From Deltaproteobacteria bacterium (GTDB lineage Bacteria > Desulfobacterota > UBA8473): DNA of 9,677 nucleotides. Positions within the stretch are counted from its first letter, which is position 1. Every line of letters begins with the position of its first letter. The notes under the pieces are model-generated. The model was not told the DNA's origin. It saw only the letters and a list, made by a program, of their open reading frames with translations, and ran no database searches. The position numbers and the translations under genes were made by a program. The stretch covers positions 1-9,677 of the forward strand of contig JAUXHQ010000043.1 in the NCBI GenBank assembly GCA_030621455.1, written 5' to 3'. Positions 1-9,110 of this stretch are shown here, in pieces.

Positions 1-1043
1 CCGGAAAACCCCATGGATCTGATAATACGCAACTCCTCTTCCAGCCTCTTTATGTACCTCTCGGAGTTCGAAGATACATCCCCTCCCCTGCTCTCGATCT
101 GGTCTAACCTCTTTCGTAGTCCTTCTCTGGCCATCTTTTCAAGACAAGTGTCGAGGGTCTCTCCCTGAGGAACATCAAAATCAGGCAGATGGAGCTGACC
201 AAATTTCAACTCCAGGTTACACCTCTCAGCAATCTCAATAGTGTTCCGCAAGGCGTCAGGATATGCTGAAAAAGCGTTCCTCATTTCCTCCGGGGATTTG
301 AAATAAAATTCGTTACTGGCAAATCTCATTCTGTCCTTGTCATTGAGGGTCTTACCTGTCTGAATGCAGAGGAGTACCTCATGGGCCGTTGCATCCTCCC
401 GCCGCAAATAATGACAGTCATTTGTAGCAACCAATGGTAAGTCAAGTTTCCTACCTATCTCAATAAGCCCATCATTAACAGTATCCTGGAGCTTGATTTT
501 GTTGTCCTGCATCTCCAGATAGAACCTGTTCTCATCAAATACCTCCTTATACTCGTCGGCTACTGTAAGGGCCTTCTCTCCACTTCCCTGTGCGATAAGA
601 TGAGAGAGCTCACCGTGTAAACAGCCGCTCAGTGCGATCAACCCCTTATTATACTTCTTCAACAGTTCCTTGTCGACTCTGGGACGGTAGTAAAAACCTT
701 CAAGGTAGGCAGCGCTTGTTAATTTGAGCAGATTCTCATACCCTTTTCTATCCTTCACCAATAGGGTCAAATGATAAGACGAAGCGGAGATGCCCCGCGA
801 CTCTTTCGTAAACCTGCTCCCCGGAGCAACATAAACCTCACAACCTATGATCGGTTTGATCCCGTTTTCATAGGCTTTCGTGTAAAACTCTATTGCGCCG
901 AACATGTTGCCATGATCGGTCATGGCGAGGGCCGGCATCTTGTAATCCTTTGCCAGGGCAAAGAGTTCCTTCAATCTTATGGCCCCATCAAGCAGGCTGT
1001 ACTTTGTATGTAAATGGAGGTGAACGAAGTCCGAATGTTGCAT
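1..1043 (-). CDS. dnaE: DNA polymerase III alpha subunit, N-terminal part (cut by window edge)
   Basis: Catalytic subunit of the replicative DNA polymerase. Only the first 347 codons are present; the frame stays open to the left edge, where the family would continue for roughly 800 more residues. The translation begins MQHSDFVHLHLHTKYSLLDG, the PHP-domain signature of bacterial DnaE. Further PHP motifs are TDHGNM (about 42-47), GCEVYVAPG (from 67), SSYHLTLL, SGCLHGEL and NDCHYL. The last residues, RLEEELRIIRSMGF, match the start of the polymerase palm region. His10 and His12 form an intact HxH pair; from memory E. coli has Arg at position 10, so this PHP domain may still bind metal. The ATG at 1041-1043 lies two bases after the guaA stop codon, with a GGGAG ribosome site (1049-1053) inside the end of guaA, so translation is probably coupled. 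The family assignment is firm. Confidence 0.95.
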   Translation of the reverse strand, partial: MQHSDFVHLHLHTKYSLLDGAIRLKELFALAKDYKMPALAMTDHGNMFGAIEFYTKAYENGIKPIIGCEVYVAPGSRFTKESRGISASSYHLTLLVKDRKGYENLLKLTSAAYLEGFYYRPRVDKELLKKYNKGLIALSGCLHGELSHLIAQGSGEKALTVADEYKEVFDENRFYLEMQDNKIKLQDTVNDGLIEIGRKLDLPLVATNDCHYLRREDATAHEVLLCIQTGKTLNDKDRMRFASNEFYFKSPEEMRNAFSAYPDALRNTIEIAERCNLELKFGQLHLPDFDVPQGETLDTCLEKMAREGLRKRLDQIESRGGDVSSNSERYIKRLEEELRIIRSMGFS

Positions 1044-1045
1044 AT

Positions 1046-2602
1046 TTACTCCCATTCAATTGTGCTCGGGGGTTTGGAAGAGATATCGTATACCACCCTA
1101 TTTACACCCTTTACCTCATTGATGATTCTATTGGAGACCCTTCCGAGAAGCTCATATGGCAGTCTTACCCAATCGGCAGTCATACCATCCCGGCTTTCCA
1201 CAACTCGGAGGGCAACGACATTCTCATATGTCCTCTCGTCTCCCATCACCCCCACTGTCTTAACAGGAAGAAGGACAGCAAAAGACTGCCAAATCTCCTT
1301 GTAACCTTCTGTTTTACCTATCTCATCAGCAACGATACAGTCCGCTTCTCGAAGGATGGATAGGTTCTCCTTGGTGACCTCACCGAGAATTCTGACTGCA
1401 AGCCCGGGACCGGGGAAGGGTTGCCTGTTTATTGTCTCTTCAAGCAAACCTAACTCTCTTCCTACGAGTCTCACCTCGTCTTTAAATAGCTCCCTTAGAG
1501 GTTCTATCAATTGTAGATTCATCTTTTCGGGCAGCCCGCCCACATTGTGGTGACTCTTGATAGTGGCAGAGGGTCCCCCAAAAGAGATACTCTCAATAAC
1601 GTCCGGATAGAGAGTTCCCTGAGCAAGATATCGCACATCTCCGATCTTCTTGGCTTCCTCCTCAAAAAGGCAGATGAACTTATTACCTATGATCTTTCTC
1701 TTGTCCTCCGGATCGGTAACCCCCTTCAATTTCTCCAAGAATACGTCTTCAGCATCGATAAAACGAAGGTTTATCTTGTAATGCCCACCGAAGACCCGCT
1801 TCACTTCTCGTGCTTCGTCCTTTCTGAGCAGGCCGTTGTCAACAAAGATACATACCAGTTGATCCCCGACAGCACGATGAATCAAAGCCGCTACCACTGA
1901 TGAATCGACCCCTCCACTCAGGGCGCAAACGATCCGTTCCCCCCTCAACTTCTTCTTAATTTCAATAATAGAGTTATTGATGAAGGATTCCATGGTCCAA
2001 TTAGGAAGACATCCACACACCTCATACAGAAAGTTCTTGAGAATCTCCATGCCCCTGGGTGTATGCGCTACTTCCGGATGAAATTGGACACCAAAGATTT
2101 TGGCGTTGTTATCCTTTATGGCGGCAATAGGGGAATTTTTACTGTGGGCGATGGCGTTAAAGCCAGGCGGAAGGGTCTGAATCTTGTCGCCGTGACTCAT
2201 CCATACGTCGATATGGGGGCTATTGTCAAAACCGGCGAACAGATCCGTAAAATCATCTATCCGGACCTCTGTCTGTCCATATTCACGCCTGGATGAACCC
2301 TTAACCCCTCCCCCCAGCATGTGGGCCATAAACTGCATTCCATAGCAAATTCCCAGGATCGGAACGCCGAGTTCAAAGACCTGATGGGAACAGTAAGGAG
2401 CATTCTCATCATATACACTGGAAGGCCCCCCGGAAAGGATAATGCCTTTGGGGTTAAGCTGTTCGATCTCCTCCATCTTTACATTGAAAGGCTTAATCAC
2501 GCAGTATACCTTGCACTCTCTAACCCTTCTTGCGATCAACTGCGTATATTGAGAGCCGAAGTCCAGGATCAGTATCTTTTCTTGGTGAATATCAACAGGC
2601 AC
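1046..2602 (-). CDS. guaA: GMP synthase (glutamine-hydrolysing)
   Basis: Converts XMP to GMP in the cytoplasm using ATP and ammonia released from glutamine. At 518 aa it has the normal two-domain length. The N-terminal class I glutamine amidotransferase domain (about 8-200) has the nucleophile Cys86 in GICYGMQ, and His175 and Glu177 in QFHPEVAH. The ATP pyrophosphatase domain follows, with the loop SGGVDSS (229-235). The C-terminal dimerisation domain ends in the family's typical STIEWE. The start chosen is a GTG at 2600-2602: it gives the usual [17 protein letters not shown] beginning, a weak GAG ribosome site lies about 8 bases upstream, and the ATG at 2613-2615 is out of frame. It lies 125 bp downstream of guaB, which makes its substrate, and two bases upstream of dnaE. 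Confidence 0.97.
   Translation of the reverse strand: MPVDIHQEKILILDFGSQYTQLIARRVRECKVYCVIKPFNVKMEEIEQLNPKGIILSGGPSSVYDENAPYCSHQVFELGVPILGICYGMQFMAHMLGGGVKGSSRREYGQTEVRIDDFTDLFAGFDNSPHIDVWMSHGDKIQTLPPGFNAIAHSKNSPIAAIKDNNAKIFGVQFHPEVAHTPRGMEILKNFLYEVCGCLPNWTMESFINNSIIEIKKKLRGERIVCALSGGVDSSVVAALIHRAVGDQLVCIFVDNGLLRKDEAREVKRVFGGHYKINLRFIDAEDVFLEKLKGVTDPEDKRKIIGNKFICLFEEEAKKIGDVRYLAQGTLYPDVIESISFGGPSATIKSHHNVGGLPEKMNLQLIEPLRELFKDEVRLVGRELGLLEETINRQPFPGPGLAVRILGEVTKENLSILREADCIVADEIGKTEGYKEIWQSFAVLLPVKTVGVMGDERTYENVVALRVVESRDGMTADWVRLPYELLGRVSNRIINEVKGVNRVVYDISSKPPSTIEWE
1049..1053 (-). promoter_or_regulatory. Ribosome binding site of dnaE inside guaA
   Basis: GGGAG on the minus strand lies 5 bases before the dnaE ATG and overlaps the last guaA codons. 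It supports the chosen dnaE start and suggests translational coupling with guaA. Confidence 0.7.
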
Positions 2603-2635
2603 AACTATGTCTCATTTGTCCGCTAAGGAATGGAA

Positions 2636-2669
2636 ATTATATCGAGCTGTACAGCTCAGGGTTCGTCAA
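2636..2669 (-). promoter_or_regulatory. Possible internal promoter ahead of guaA
   Basis: On the minus strand a perfect -10 hexamer TATAAT (2636-2641) is preceded by TTGACG (2664-2669). The spacer is 22 bp, too long for an ordinary sigma-70 promoter. The spacer contains a perfect palindrome (2644-2657), so the site may need an activator that bends or twists DNA, or the -35-like match may be chance. If used, the mRNA would start about 27 bases before the guaA GTG. Confidence 0.4.
2644..2657. promoter_or_regulatory. Perfect 14-bp palindrome, candidate operator
   Basis: GAGCTGTACAGCTC is a perfect inverted repeat with no central spacer, in the guaB-guaA gap and two bases upstream of a TATAAT sequence. 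The position suits a repressor or activator binding site controlling guaA and dnaE. A dimeric protein site fits better than a terminator, because there is no loop and no T-run. Confidence 0.45.
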
Positions 2670-2727
2670 TTAGTTGAGTGGAAAATGGTTACGTAGTGAT
2701 TAATTACATCTTGAGGCAGGGGGCTGT

Positions 2728-4337
<1,610 letters not shown>

Positions 4338-4343
4338 TACTAT

Positions 4344-4372
4344 TTTCTATTACAATTTACCTTTCTTGTCAA
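4344..4372 (-). promoter_or_regulatory. Predicted sigma-70 promoter of guaB
   Basis: On the minus strand a perfect -35, TTGACA (4367-4372), is followed after 17 bp by TAGAAA (4344-4349), 4 of 6 to the -10 consensus. The start point would be near 4337, leaving a leader of roughly 130 bases that contains repeat copy 1. Confidence 0.55.
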
Positions 4373-4430
4373 GGCAAAAGACCGGCACTCAGCTATTCTA
4401 GTTGTGGCTAACCTGTTGATTAAAAATCAA

Positions 4431-4498
4431 GACCTGAACACTGAAACCTGGGGTGGCAAAATAAAACATAAACTACTTATCAGCTCTTATGAAGGATG
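4431..4498. repeat. Dispersed 68-bp repeat, copy 2
   Basis: Gapless direct repeat of copy 1, offset by 161 bp, preceded immediately by a 6-bp hairpin. The AAAGT/ACTTT inverted repeat is not preserved in this copy. It ends GAAGGATGCC, which resembles GAAAGATGCC at the end of copy 3. Confidence 0.75.
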
Positions 4499-4547
4499 CC
4501 TGATTAACGCCTTCTTTCCAAAGATTCTGTTTATGGATGGGCACCAC

Positions 4548-4575
4548 CTAAGGGTCTGTCATGGCAGACCCTTAG
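4548..4575. other. Perfect 11-bp stem-loop
   Basis: CTAAGGGTCTG (4548-4558) and CAGACCCTTAG (4565-4575) pair perfectly around a 6-base loop. No run of T follows on either strand, so it is not a classic intrinsic terminator. It could be a factor-dependent terminator, part of a small RNA or a protein binding site. Confidence 0.6.
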
Positions 4576-4764
4576 CTCAAGCTTCGTTGATACCTTGGGA
4601 TAATTCCCGTCAAGATGCGGCTGGGAGGATAGCCTGGCATGAGACTTGCTTGTTTATCCATAGTTGACTGATTCTAACTAGTGTCCATCCACTCACCCTG
4701 GCAGGCAGAGGTCGTTTTTGGGGAACCCCTGCCTACCTTTGGCGCTCAATCGAGGGTATGGTGG

Positions 4765-4782
4765 TCCGTCAAATATCCGTCA
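4765..4782. promoter_or_regulatory. Two TCCGTCA direct repeats, one helical turn apart
   Basis: TCCGTCA at 4765-4771 and again at 4776-4782, with a period of 11 bp, places both on the same DNA face about 170 bp upstream of the diguanylate cyclase gene. This would suit a transcription factor binding direct repeats. It is short enough to be chance. Confidence 0.25.
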
Positions 4783-4855
4783 CATCTTTGTGTATACCTC
4801 GCCCAGCCATGCGTAAAGATAAAGATTACCACTCAAGACGAGCAAAGGCAATAGC

Positions 4856-4898
4856 TGTGGCCTCCGTCGCCATGTAATGGCATAACAGACAGGCCACA
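4856..4898 (+). other. Long interrupted hairpin upstream of the diguanylate cyclase gene
   Basis: Outer stem TGTGGCCT (4856-4863) with AGGCCACA (4891-4898), 8 perfect pairs. Then comes a CC bulge, a 3-bp GTC/GAC stem (4866-4868 with 4888-4890), a 6-base bulge ATAACA, and an inner stem GCCAT/ATGGC (4869-4873 with 4877-4881) closing a 3-base loop. It lies about 50 bases before the start codon. A cis-acting RNA element is possible; I do not recognise a known class. Confidence 0.4.
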
Positions 4899-4925
4899 TA
4901 GGCCGGCTGCATAGGCTACATAAGC
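4896..4925 (+). repeat. Three imperfect 8-bp direct repeats
   Basis: ACATAGGC (4896-4903), GCATAGGC (4909-4916) and ACATAAGC (4918-4925) lie just before the ribosome site of the diguanylate cyclase gene. They are unequally spaced (13 and 9 bp). They may be chance or a regulatory site. Confidence 0.3.
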
Positions 4926-4950
4926 AAATATATTAGATACAGGAAGTCTC

Positions 4951-6399
4951 ATGGGAAAGATCCCCCAAGTTCTCGGCAAAGGTTTAGGCCAAAGAGAATT
5001 CATCCGGAATGAAGGTACCTACAATAAGGGCAAAGTCTTAATAGTGGATGATGAGCCCATCAATGTGGAAGTACTGGCGGATACCCTCCCTGCTGATGAA
5101 TACGAGACAATTCTGGCCTATAGCGGGCCGGAAGCCCTGGAAAAGGTTGCTGAAGAGACGCCCGATTTAATCATACTTGACATCATGATGCCGGGGATGG
5201 ATGGCTACGAGGTAATCAGGAGGCTCAAAAAGGACCCTAGCACATATGAGATACCCATCATACTGATCACCGCCCTCCATGGGATGGAGGACAAGTTGAA
5301 GGGCATGGAAGCCGGCGCTGACGAGTATCTAAATAAACCGGTGAATATTATAGAACTCTTAACAAGGGTCAAGTCTCTGGTTCGTCTTAAGCGATACCGA
5401 GAGCAACTCAAGATCCATGTTAATTCCCGTGATGCGTTTATCCTTCCGACCGGTTATAAAGAGACGATTGAACGAACAAAAGATTTCCCTGTGGTGCTAC
5501 TGGCGGAGGGCAAAGAAGAAGATGCCAGGCTCATACGAGGTTACCTGGACGGAGAGCACTATCATGTGAAGTGGGCCAGGGATGGGGAAGAAACTGTTTC
5601 CCGTACGCAAAAGGAAAGGATAGACGTCATTATCCTCAATACGGTTTTGCCGGATATGGAAGGGTTCGAGGTTTGTCGCCATCTCAAAGGAATGGACCGA
5701 ACGAGGAATATACAAATCATTATGGTCAGCCCTTCGCCCGATCTCGAAGGCAAAATTAGGGGTGTCGATCTCGGGGCTGATGACTTCTTTGTAAAACCTG
5801 TCAACGTGAGGGAGCTCAAGGCCCGAGTCAATGTCCTGCTCAGGAACAAGGCACACATGGACAGGCTGAGCGCCAACTATGAAAATGCCCTTCAGTCCGC
5901 AATCACTGATAAACTCACCGGCATTTACAATCAGCATTACTTCAGACATTTCCTGGAACAGGAGGTGAGGAGGTCGCAGCGCCACAGCCATGTCGTAGCC
6001 TTAATACTGATGGATGTAGATGATTTTAAAGAATATAACGACACCCTGGGACACCTGGCCGGAGACCGAATCCTGAGAGAACTGGGTCAGTTGCTGGCTC
6101 AGAACATCCGCACAGTTGACATGGTGGCCCGTTACGGAGGGGATGAGTTTGCGCTTGTTTTGACATATACGGACATGGAAAGGGCTGTCAATACTGCCGA
6201 AAGGATCAGACATATGATCCATACCCATATTTTTAATGACCATATATCTTTACCTGGCAAGAGAATGTCTGCAAGCCTAGGTGTTGCATTCTGCCCCAGA
6301 GACTCCGCCGAAGTAGATGGATTGATCGAAATGGCTGATCGTTCCCTTTACAGGGCAAAGAGAGAAGGGAAAAACAGGACCTGCGTTCATGGTCAATAA
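4951..6399 (+). CDS. PleD-like response regulator with diguanylate cyclase (REC-REC-GGDEF)
   Basis: Cytoplasmic two-component output protein that should make the second messenger c-di-GMP from two GTP when phosphorylated. The order of domains over 482 aa is that of Caulobacter PleD. The first receiver (about 27-150) has the acidic pair Asp33/Asp34, phospho-acceptor Asp77 in LDIMMPGMDGYE, Thr107 and Lys129. The second receiver (about 179-300) keeps Lys282 but has Asn230 where the phospho-acceptor Asp should be (ILNTVLPDMEGFE) and a degraded acidic pair. It is therefore probably a dimerisation adaptor. The GGDEF domain (about 317-480) has metal ligand Asp355, an intact GGDEF (396-400) and the inhibitory-site motif RTVD (387-390), which predicts product inhibition. 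There is no membrane segment. An AGGAAG ribosome site (4941-4946) supports the ATG. No partner kinase is in view, so the input signal is unknown. Confidence 0.93.
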   Translation: MGKIPQVLGKGLGQREFIRNEGTYNKGKVLIVDDEPINVEVLADTLPADEYETILAYSGPEALEKVAEETPDLIILDIMMPGMDGYEVIRRLKKDPSTYEIPIILITALHGMEDKLKGMEAGADEYLNKPVNIIELLTRVKSLVRLKRYREQLKIHVNSRDAFILPTGYKETIERTKDFPVVLLAEGKEEDARLIRGYLDGEHYHVKWARDGEETVSRTQKERIDVIILNTVLPDMEGFEVCRHLKGMDRTRNIQIIMVSPSPDLEGKIRGVDLGADDFFVKPVNVRELKARVNVLLRNKAHMDRLSANYENALQSAITDKLTGIYNQHYFRHFLEQEVRRSQRHSHVVALILMDVDDFKEYNDTLGHLAGDRILRELGQLLAQNIRTVDMVARYGGDEFALVLTYTDMERAVNTAERIRHMIHTHIFNDHISLPGKRMSASLGVAFCPRDSAEVDGLIEMADRSLYRAKREGKNRTCVHGQ

Positions 6400-6463
6400 G
6401 AAATTTTTACTTGAGCGTCCCTTATCTCTCGAGAGTTCTCCAAGACTTCTTCAATGCTGTTAC

Positions 6464-6790
6464 TTAGTCTTTGGTAACCTCATCAATCCAATTGAGATAA
6501 TCTTCCGACCCTGAATGGATTGGAATACCAATAATCTCCGGAACATCGTAGCTGTGGAGTTCTATGACCCTGTCCTTAATCTCCTGAAATAGCGACCCCT
6601 TGCTCTTTGCGATTAGCAGCACTTCTCCTTCATCGCAGAGCTTGCCTTCCCAGTGAAATATTGATCTTATCTGACCAACGATATTGGCACAAGCGGTCAG
6701 TCTCTCCTCTACGAGGGTCTTTCCGATCATCTCGGCCTCTTCCCCGGAACTCGCGGTAATAAATATTACAAGATAAATGGTCTCCCGCAT
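6464..6790 (-). CDS. cutA: CutA1 family divalent-cation tolerance protein
   Basis: Small cytoplasmic trimeric protein of the CutA1 family, linked to copper and other divalent metal tolerance; its biochemical role is not well established. The 108-aa product is of normal length. Typical motifs are FITASSGEEAE near the start, LVEERLTACANI (26-37, with the conserved Cys34), IRSIFHWEGK (41-50), EVLLIAKS, RVIELHSYDVPEIIGIPI (74-91) and a C-terminal YLNWI. The ATG at 6788-6790 has a good ribosome site, GAGGT, on the minus strand at 6798-6802, about 7 bases away. It is convergent with the diguanylate cyclase gene (64-bp gap) and divergent from the metallo-hydrolase gene (181-bp gap), so it is probably monocistronic. 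Confidence 0.95.
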   Translation of the reverse strand: MRETIYLVIFITASSGEEAEMIGKTLVEERLTACANIVGQIRSIFHWEGKLCDEGEVLLIAKSKGSLFQEIKDRVIELHSYDVPEIIGIPIHSGSEDYLNWIDEVTKD

Positions 6791-6818
6791 TTCAACTACC
6801 TCATGTAAATAATAAGTG

Positions 6819-6868
6819 CCTAAAAGTTAGGAAAAGTGTAAACTACTTTTGATGTTGCATGAAAGATG
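6819..6868. repeat. Dispersed repeat, partial copy 3
   Basis: Matches the last 50 or so positions of the 68-bp repeat. The core AAAGTGTAAACTACTTTT corresponds to AAAGTGTCAGCTACTTTT in copy 1. Here the inverted repeat is longer: AAAAGT (6832-6837) with ACTTTT (6845-6850). A second hairpin, CCTAA-AAG-TTAGG (6819-6831), lies next to it. It sits between divergent cutA and the metallo-hydrolase gene. Confidence 0.5.
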
Positions 6869-6883
6869 CCGTTTTCATATATT
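6855..6883 (+). promoter_or_regulatory. Possible promoter of the metallo-hydrolase gene
   Basis: TTGCAT (6855-6860) and TATATT (6878-6883, 5 of 6 to consensus) are separated by 17 bp. The -35 is weak and overlaps the end of repeat copy 3. The start would be near 6890, about 80 bases before the ATG. Confidence 0.4.
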
Positions 6884-6971
6884 AAAATCCACAGAAATAG
6901 AATTCATCAGGTTGTAAAAAAGTCGGTCATGGATGCTACAACCCCGTAAACGTCACACGAGAGGTTTTTAA

Positions 6972-7877
6972 ATGAACAACTTAAAAATGAGTGAGAACTT
7001 GTACTTGATAGACCTGCAGCAAGATATAGAGGGTTTTAGAAACTTCATCGGTTCCTGGGTGTTTATGGGTGACTGTACCTTCCTTGTGGATGTAGGTCCG
7101 GCGGCCACAGAAAAAAAACTCCTGACATCCTTGAAAGAACTGGGTATTGAAAGGTTGGACTATATCCTTTTGACCCACATACATCTTGACCATGCCGGCG
7201 GCATTGGTGAATTGGCAGCAAGCTTTCCCGAAGCCAAAGTGGTATGCCATGAACGTGCTGTCGAGCACTTGATAAACCCCAAAAAACTCTGGGAAGGAAC
7301 AAAGAAGGTGTTGGGCGAGATAGCCATAAGCTATGGAGAGATGAAACCTGTCTTAAAGGAGAAGATAGTCTCTTCTCGTGAATTTGAAGAAGAAGGGTTA
7401 ACAGCTATCAGCACACCCGGTCACGCTGTACACCATGTGAGTTACGTTTATGACAAGTATCTTTTTGCCGGAGAGGTGGGGGGAGTCTTCCTTTCTTTGG
7501 ACGGGGAAACATACCAAAGACCCGCCACCCCTCCCAGGTTTTATCTTGAGGAAGCCATAGGGAGCATAGACAAGCTTCTAAACCTGGGAAACAGGGAGAT
7601 ATGCTTTGGCCACTTTGGGACCCACGAGGATTCCAAAGTGATCCTTGAAAAACACAGGAAGCAGTTGTTCCTGTGGAAGGAGGTAATAGGCGATCAGATG
7701 AAAAAGTCATCAAACGATGGAGATCTGGTTGAAAACGCCATCTCGAAATTCCTTGAAGTAGATGAATCCTTCATGTCCTTTAACCGCCTTGATGACGACA
7801 TAAAGCAAAGGGAAAGGTACTTCATCAAGAACAGTATAGACGGGTACGTGGGATATATCAACCACATCGGCGCTTAG
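6972..7877 (+). CDS. Metallo-beta-lactamase-fold hydrolase
   Basis: A 301-aa cytoplasmic protein of the MBL superfamily (glyoxalase II-like, COG0491 type), likely binding one or two metal ions and hydrolysing an ester or thioester. The substrate cannot be read from sequence. The signature THIHLDHAGG supplies His69, His71, Asp73 and His74; PGHAVHH gives His151; CFGHFG gives His214. The motif RPATPP (183-188) and the following helical segment place it in a subfamily with a conserved RPxTPP element. The bridging Asp usually found as GD is Glu168 here (FAGEVGG), which may alter metal binding or be a subfamily trait. The extra C-terminal 80 residues look helical. The ATG has a GAGG ribosome site at 6961-6964, 7 bases upstream. 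It ends 27 bp from the convergent acyl-CoA dehydrogenase, so a role in acyl-CoA thioester metabolism is possible but only inferred. Confidence 0.88.
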   Translation: MNNLKMSENLYLIDLQQDIEGFRNFIGSWVFMGDCTFLVDVGPAATEKKLLTSLKELGIERLDYILLTHIHLDHAGGIGELAASFPEAKVVCHERAVEHLINPKKLWEGTKKVLGEIAISYGEMKPVLKEKIVSSREFEEEGLTAISTPGHAVHHVSYVYDKYLFAGEVGGVFLSLDGETYQRPATPPRFYLEEAIGSIDKLLNLGNREICFGHFGTHEDSKVILEKHRKQLFLWKEVIGDQMKKSSNDGDLVENAISKFLEVDESFMSFNRLDDDIKQRERYFIKNSIDGYVGYINHIGA

Positions 7878-7904
7878 GAACGAGACTATCTCAAGACCTG
7901 GATT

Positions 7905-9053
7905 TTACAAACCCATCATTCTTCCGATTACCACCTTCATTATTTCAGTGGTCCCGCCGGCTATTGACAGAGAACGGAGATCTCCCGGCACCCTTGCCAC
8001 GTAATACTCCTTCATGCACCCATACCCTCCATGGAGCTGTGTGCAATGATAGGCAAGCCGGTTGGCCATCTCCGGTATCCACCACTTGGCCATCGAGACC
8101 TTCAGGGTGATGTCTATTCCGTCAATAAAATCCTCTATGAGAGAATTGAGGAAGACCCTGCCCAGTTGGACCTCGGTAGCCATCTCCACGATCTTGAATG
8201 TGTTGTGTTGAAAGGTGCTGACAGGGCTCCCAAAGACATTCCGGGTCTTGCAATACTCTATAGTTTTCTCCAGCGTATACTCGGCGGTAGCCTGGGCGTC
8301 GAGGGTGAGGGCTAAGCGTTCTTGTTGCAGGTTGTACATGAGGTAGTGGAAACCTTCACCTTCCTCGCCCAGCAGGTTCTCCTGAGGCACGTGACAGTCT
8401 TCGAAGAACAACTCCCCTGTATCCTGACTGTGGGTACCCGTCTTTTCCAGAAGCCGCCCCTTGGAAAATCCGGGAGTTCCTTCCTCGACAAGAAGTATGC
8501 TGACCCCTTTATGGGGAGGAACCGCCTTTGTGTCTGTCTTGACAGCCACTACTGCCAGATTGCAGTTTATGCCGTTGGTGATAAATACCTTCTGACCGTT
8601 TACGATGTAATCATTACCATCCCTGACCGCCTTAGTGCGTATACCGGCGAGATCTGTTCCGGCCTCCGGCTCTGTCATAACTATGGAGGTAATGATTTCT
8701 CCGCTGGCACACCCTGGGAGATACTTCTCCTTCTGTCTTTGAGTTCCGTGATGATCGATATACGGGACGACAATATCGCTGTGAACACCTATTCCGAGTA
8801 CGCCGGTATTTTCAGACCTGCACAGCTCTTCATGAATGATTACAGAGTATTCAAACCCGACCCCGGACCCTCCATGCTCCTCGTTGAGCCATGGGCAGAG
8901 GTATCCCTGTTCACCCATCTTATACCATAACTCTCTCGGGATTCCCTTTTCATCGTCCCACTTTTCCGCATAAGGTTTAATCTCCTTATTTACAAAATCT
9001 CTGAAAGCTTTACGGAATATATGATGCTCTTCTCTGTAGAATCGTGCCTCCAT
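7905..9053 (-). CDS. Acyl-CoA dehydrogenase (copy 1, complete)
   Basis: FAD-dependent enzyme that introduces an alpha-beta double bond into an acyl-CoA and passes electrons to ETF. Full family length, 382 aa. Motifs in order are YLCPWLNEEHGGSG (51-64), VMTEPEAGTD (125-134, FAD/substrate binding), KVFITNG (155-161), QQERL (243-247), HGGYG (341-345) and AGGTTEIMK near the C-terminus. The short/medium-chain catalytic Glu of the C-terminal YEGT motif is absent (Gly here). Glu245 in QQERL sits where isovaleryl-CoA and long-chain enzymes carry their catalytic Glu, so it is probably active with long or branched acyl-CoA. The chain-length preference is inferred. The ATG at 9051-9053 has an AGGA site at 9064-9067, about 10 bases away. 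It follows the paralogue copy 2 after 57 bp and is probably co-transcribed with it. Confidence 0.95.
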   Translation of the reverse strand: MEARFYREEHHIFRKAFRDFVNKEIKPYAEKWDDEKGIPRELWYKMGEQGYLCPWLNEEHGGSGVGFEYSVIIHEELCRSENTGVLGIGVHSDIVVPYIDHHGTQRQKEKYLPGCASGEIITSIVMTEPEAGTDLAGIRTKAVRDGNDYIVNGQKVFITNGINCNLAVVAVKTDTKAVPPHKGVSILLVEEGTPGFSKGRLLEKTGTHSQDTGELFFEDCHVPQENLLGEEGEGFHYLMYNLQQERLALTLDAQATAEYTLEKTIEYCKTRNVFGSPVSTFQHNTFKIVEMATEVQLGRVFLNSLIEDFIDGIDITLKVSMAKWWIPEMANRLAYHCTQLHGGYGCMKEYYVARVPGDLRSLSIAGGTTEIMKVVIGRMMGL

Positions 9054-9110
9054 TACTAATTATTCCTTTAAATTTAAGTTACTTACCAGTTTAACAAGTC
9101 CTTCCCCCTC

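Noticed and set aside
4830..4925. c-di-GMP-I (GEMM) riboswitch before the cyclase gene
   Set aside because: GCAAAGGCAA-like words are present, but the paired GACGCAAAGCC segment and second-stem receptor are missing, and the stems I find have a different layout.
4896..4925. CRISPR-like array
   Set aside because: Units are only 8 bp, imperfect and unequally spaced, with no spacers.
5497..5991. 164-codon minus-strand open frame inside the cyclase gene
   Set aside because: Antisense shadow of a strongly supported gene, with no family motifs.
6426..6435. CTCTCGAGAG as a terminator between the cyclase and cutA genes
   Set aside because: A 10-bp palindrome without loop or T-run in a 64-bp convergent gap; too short to call.
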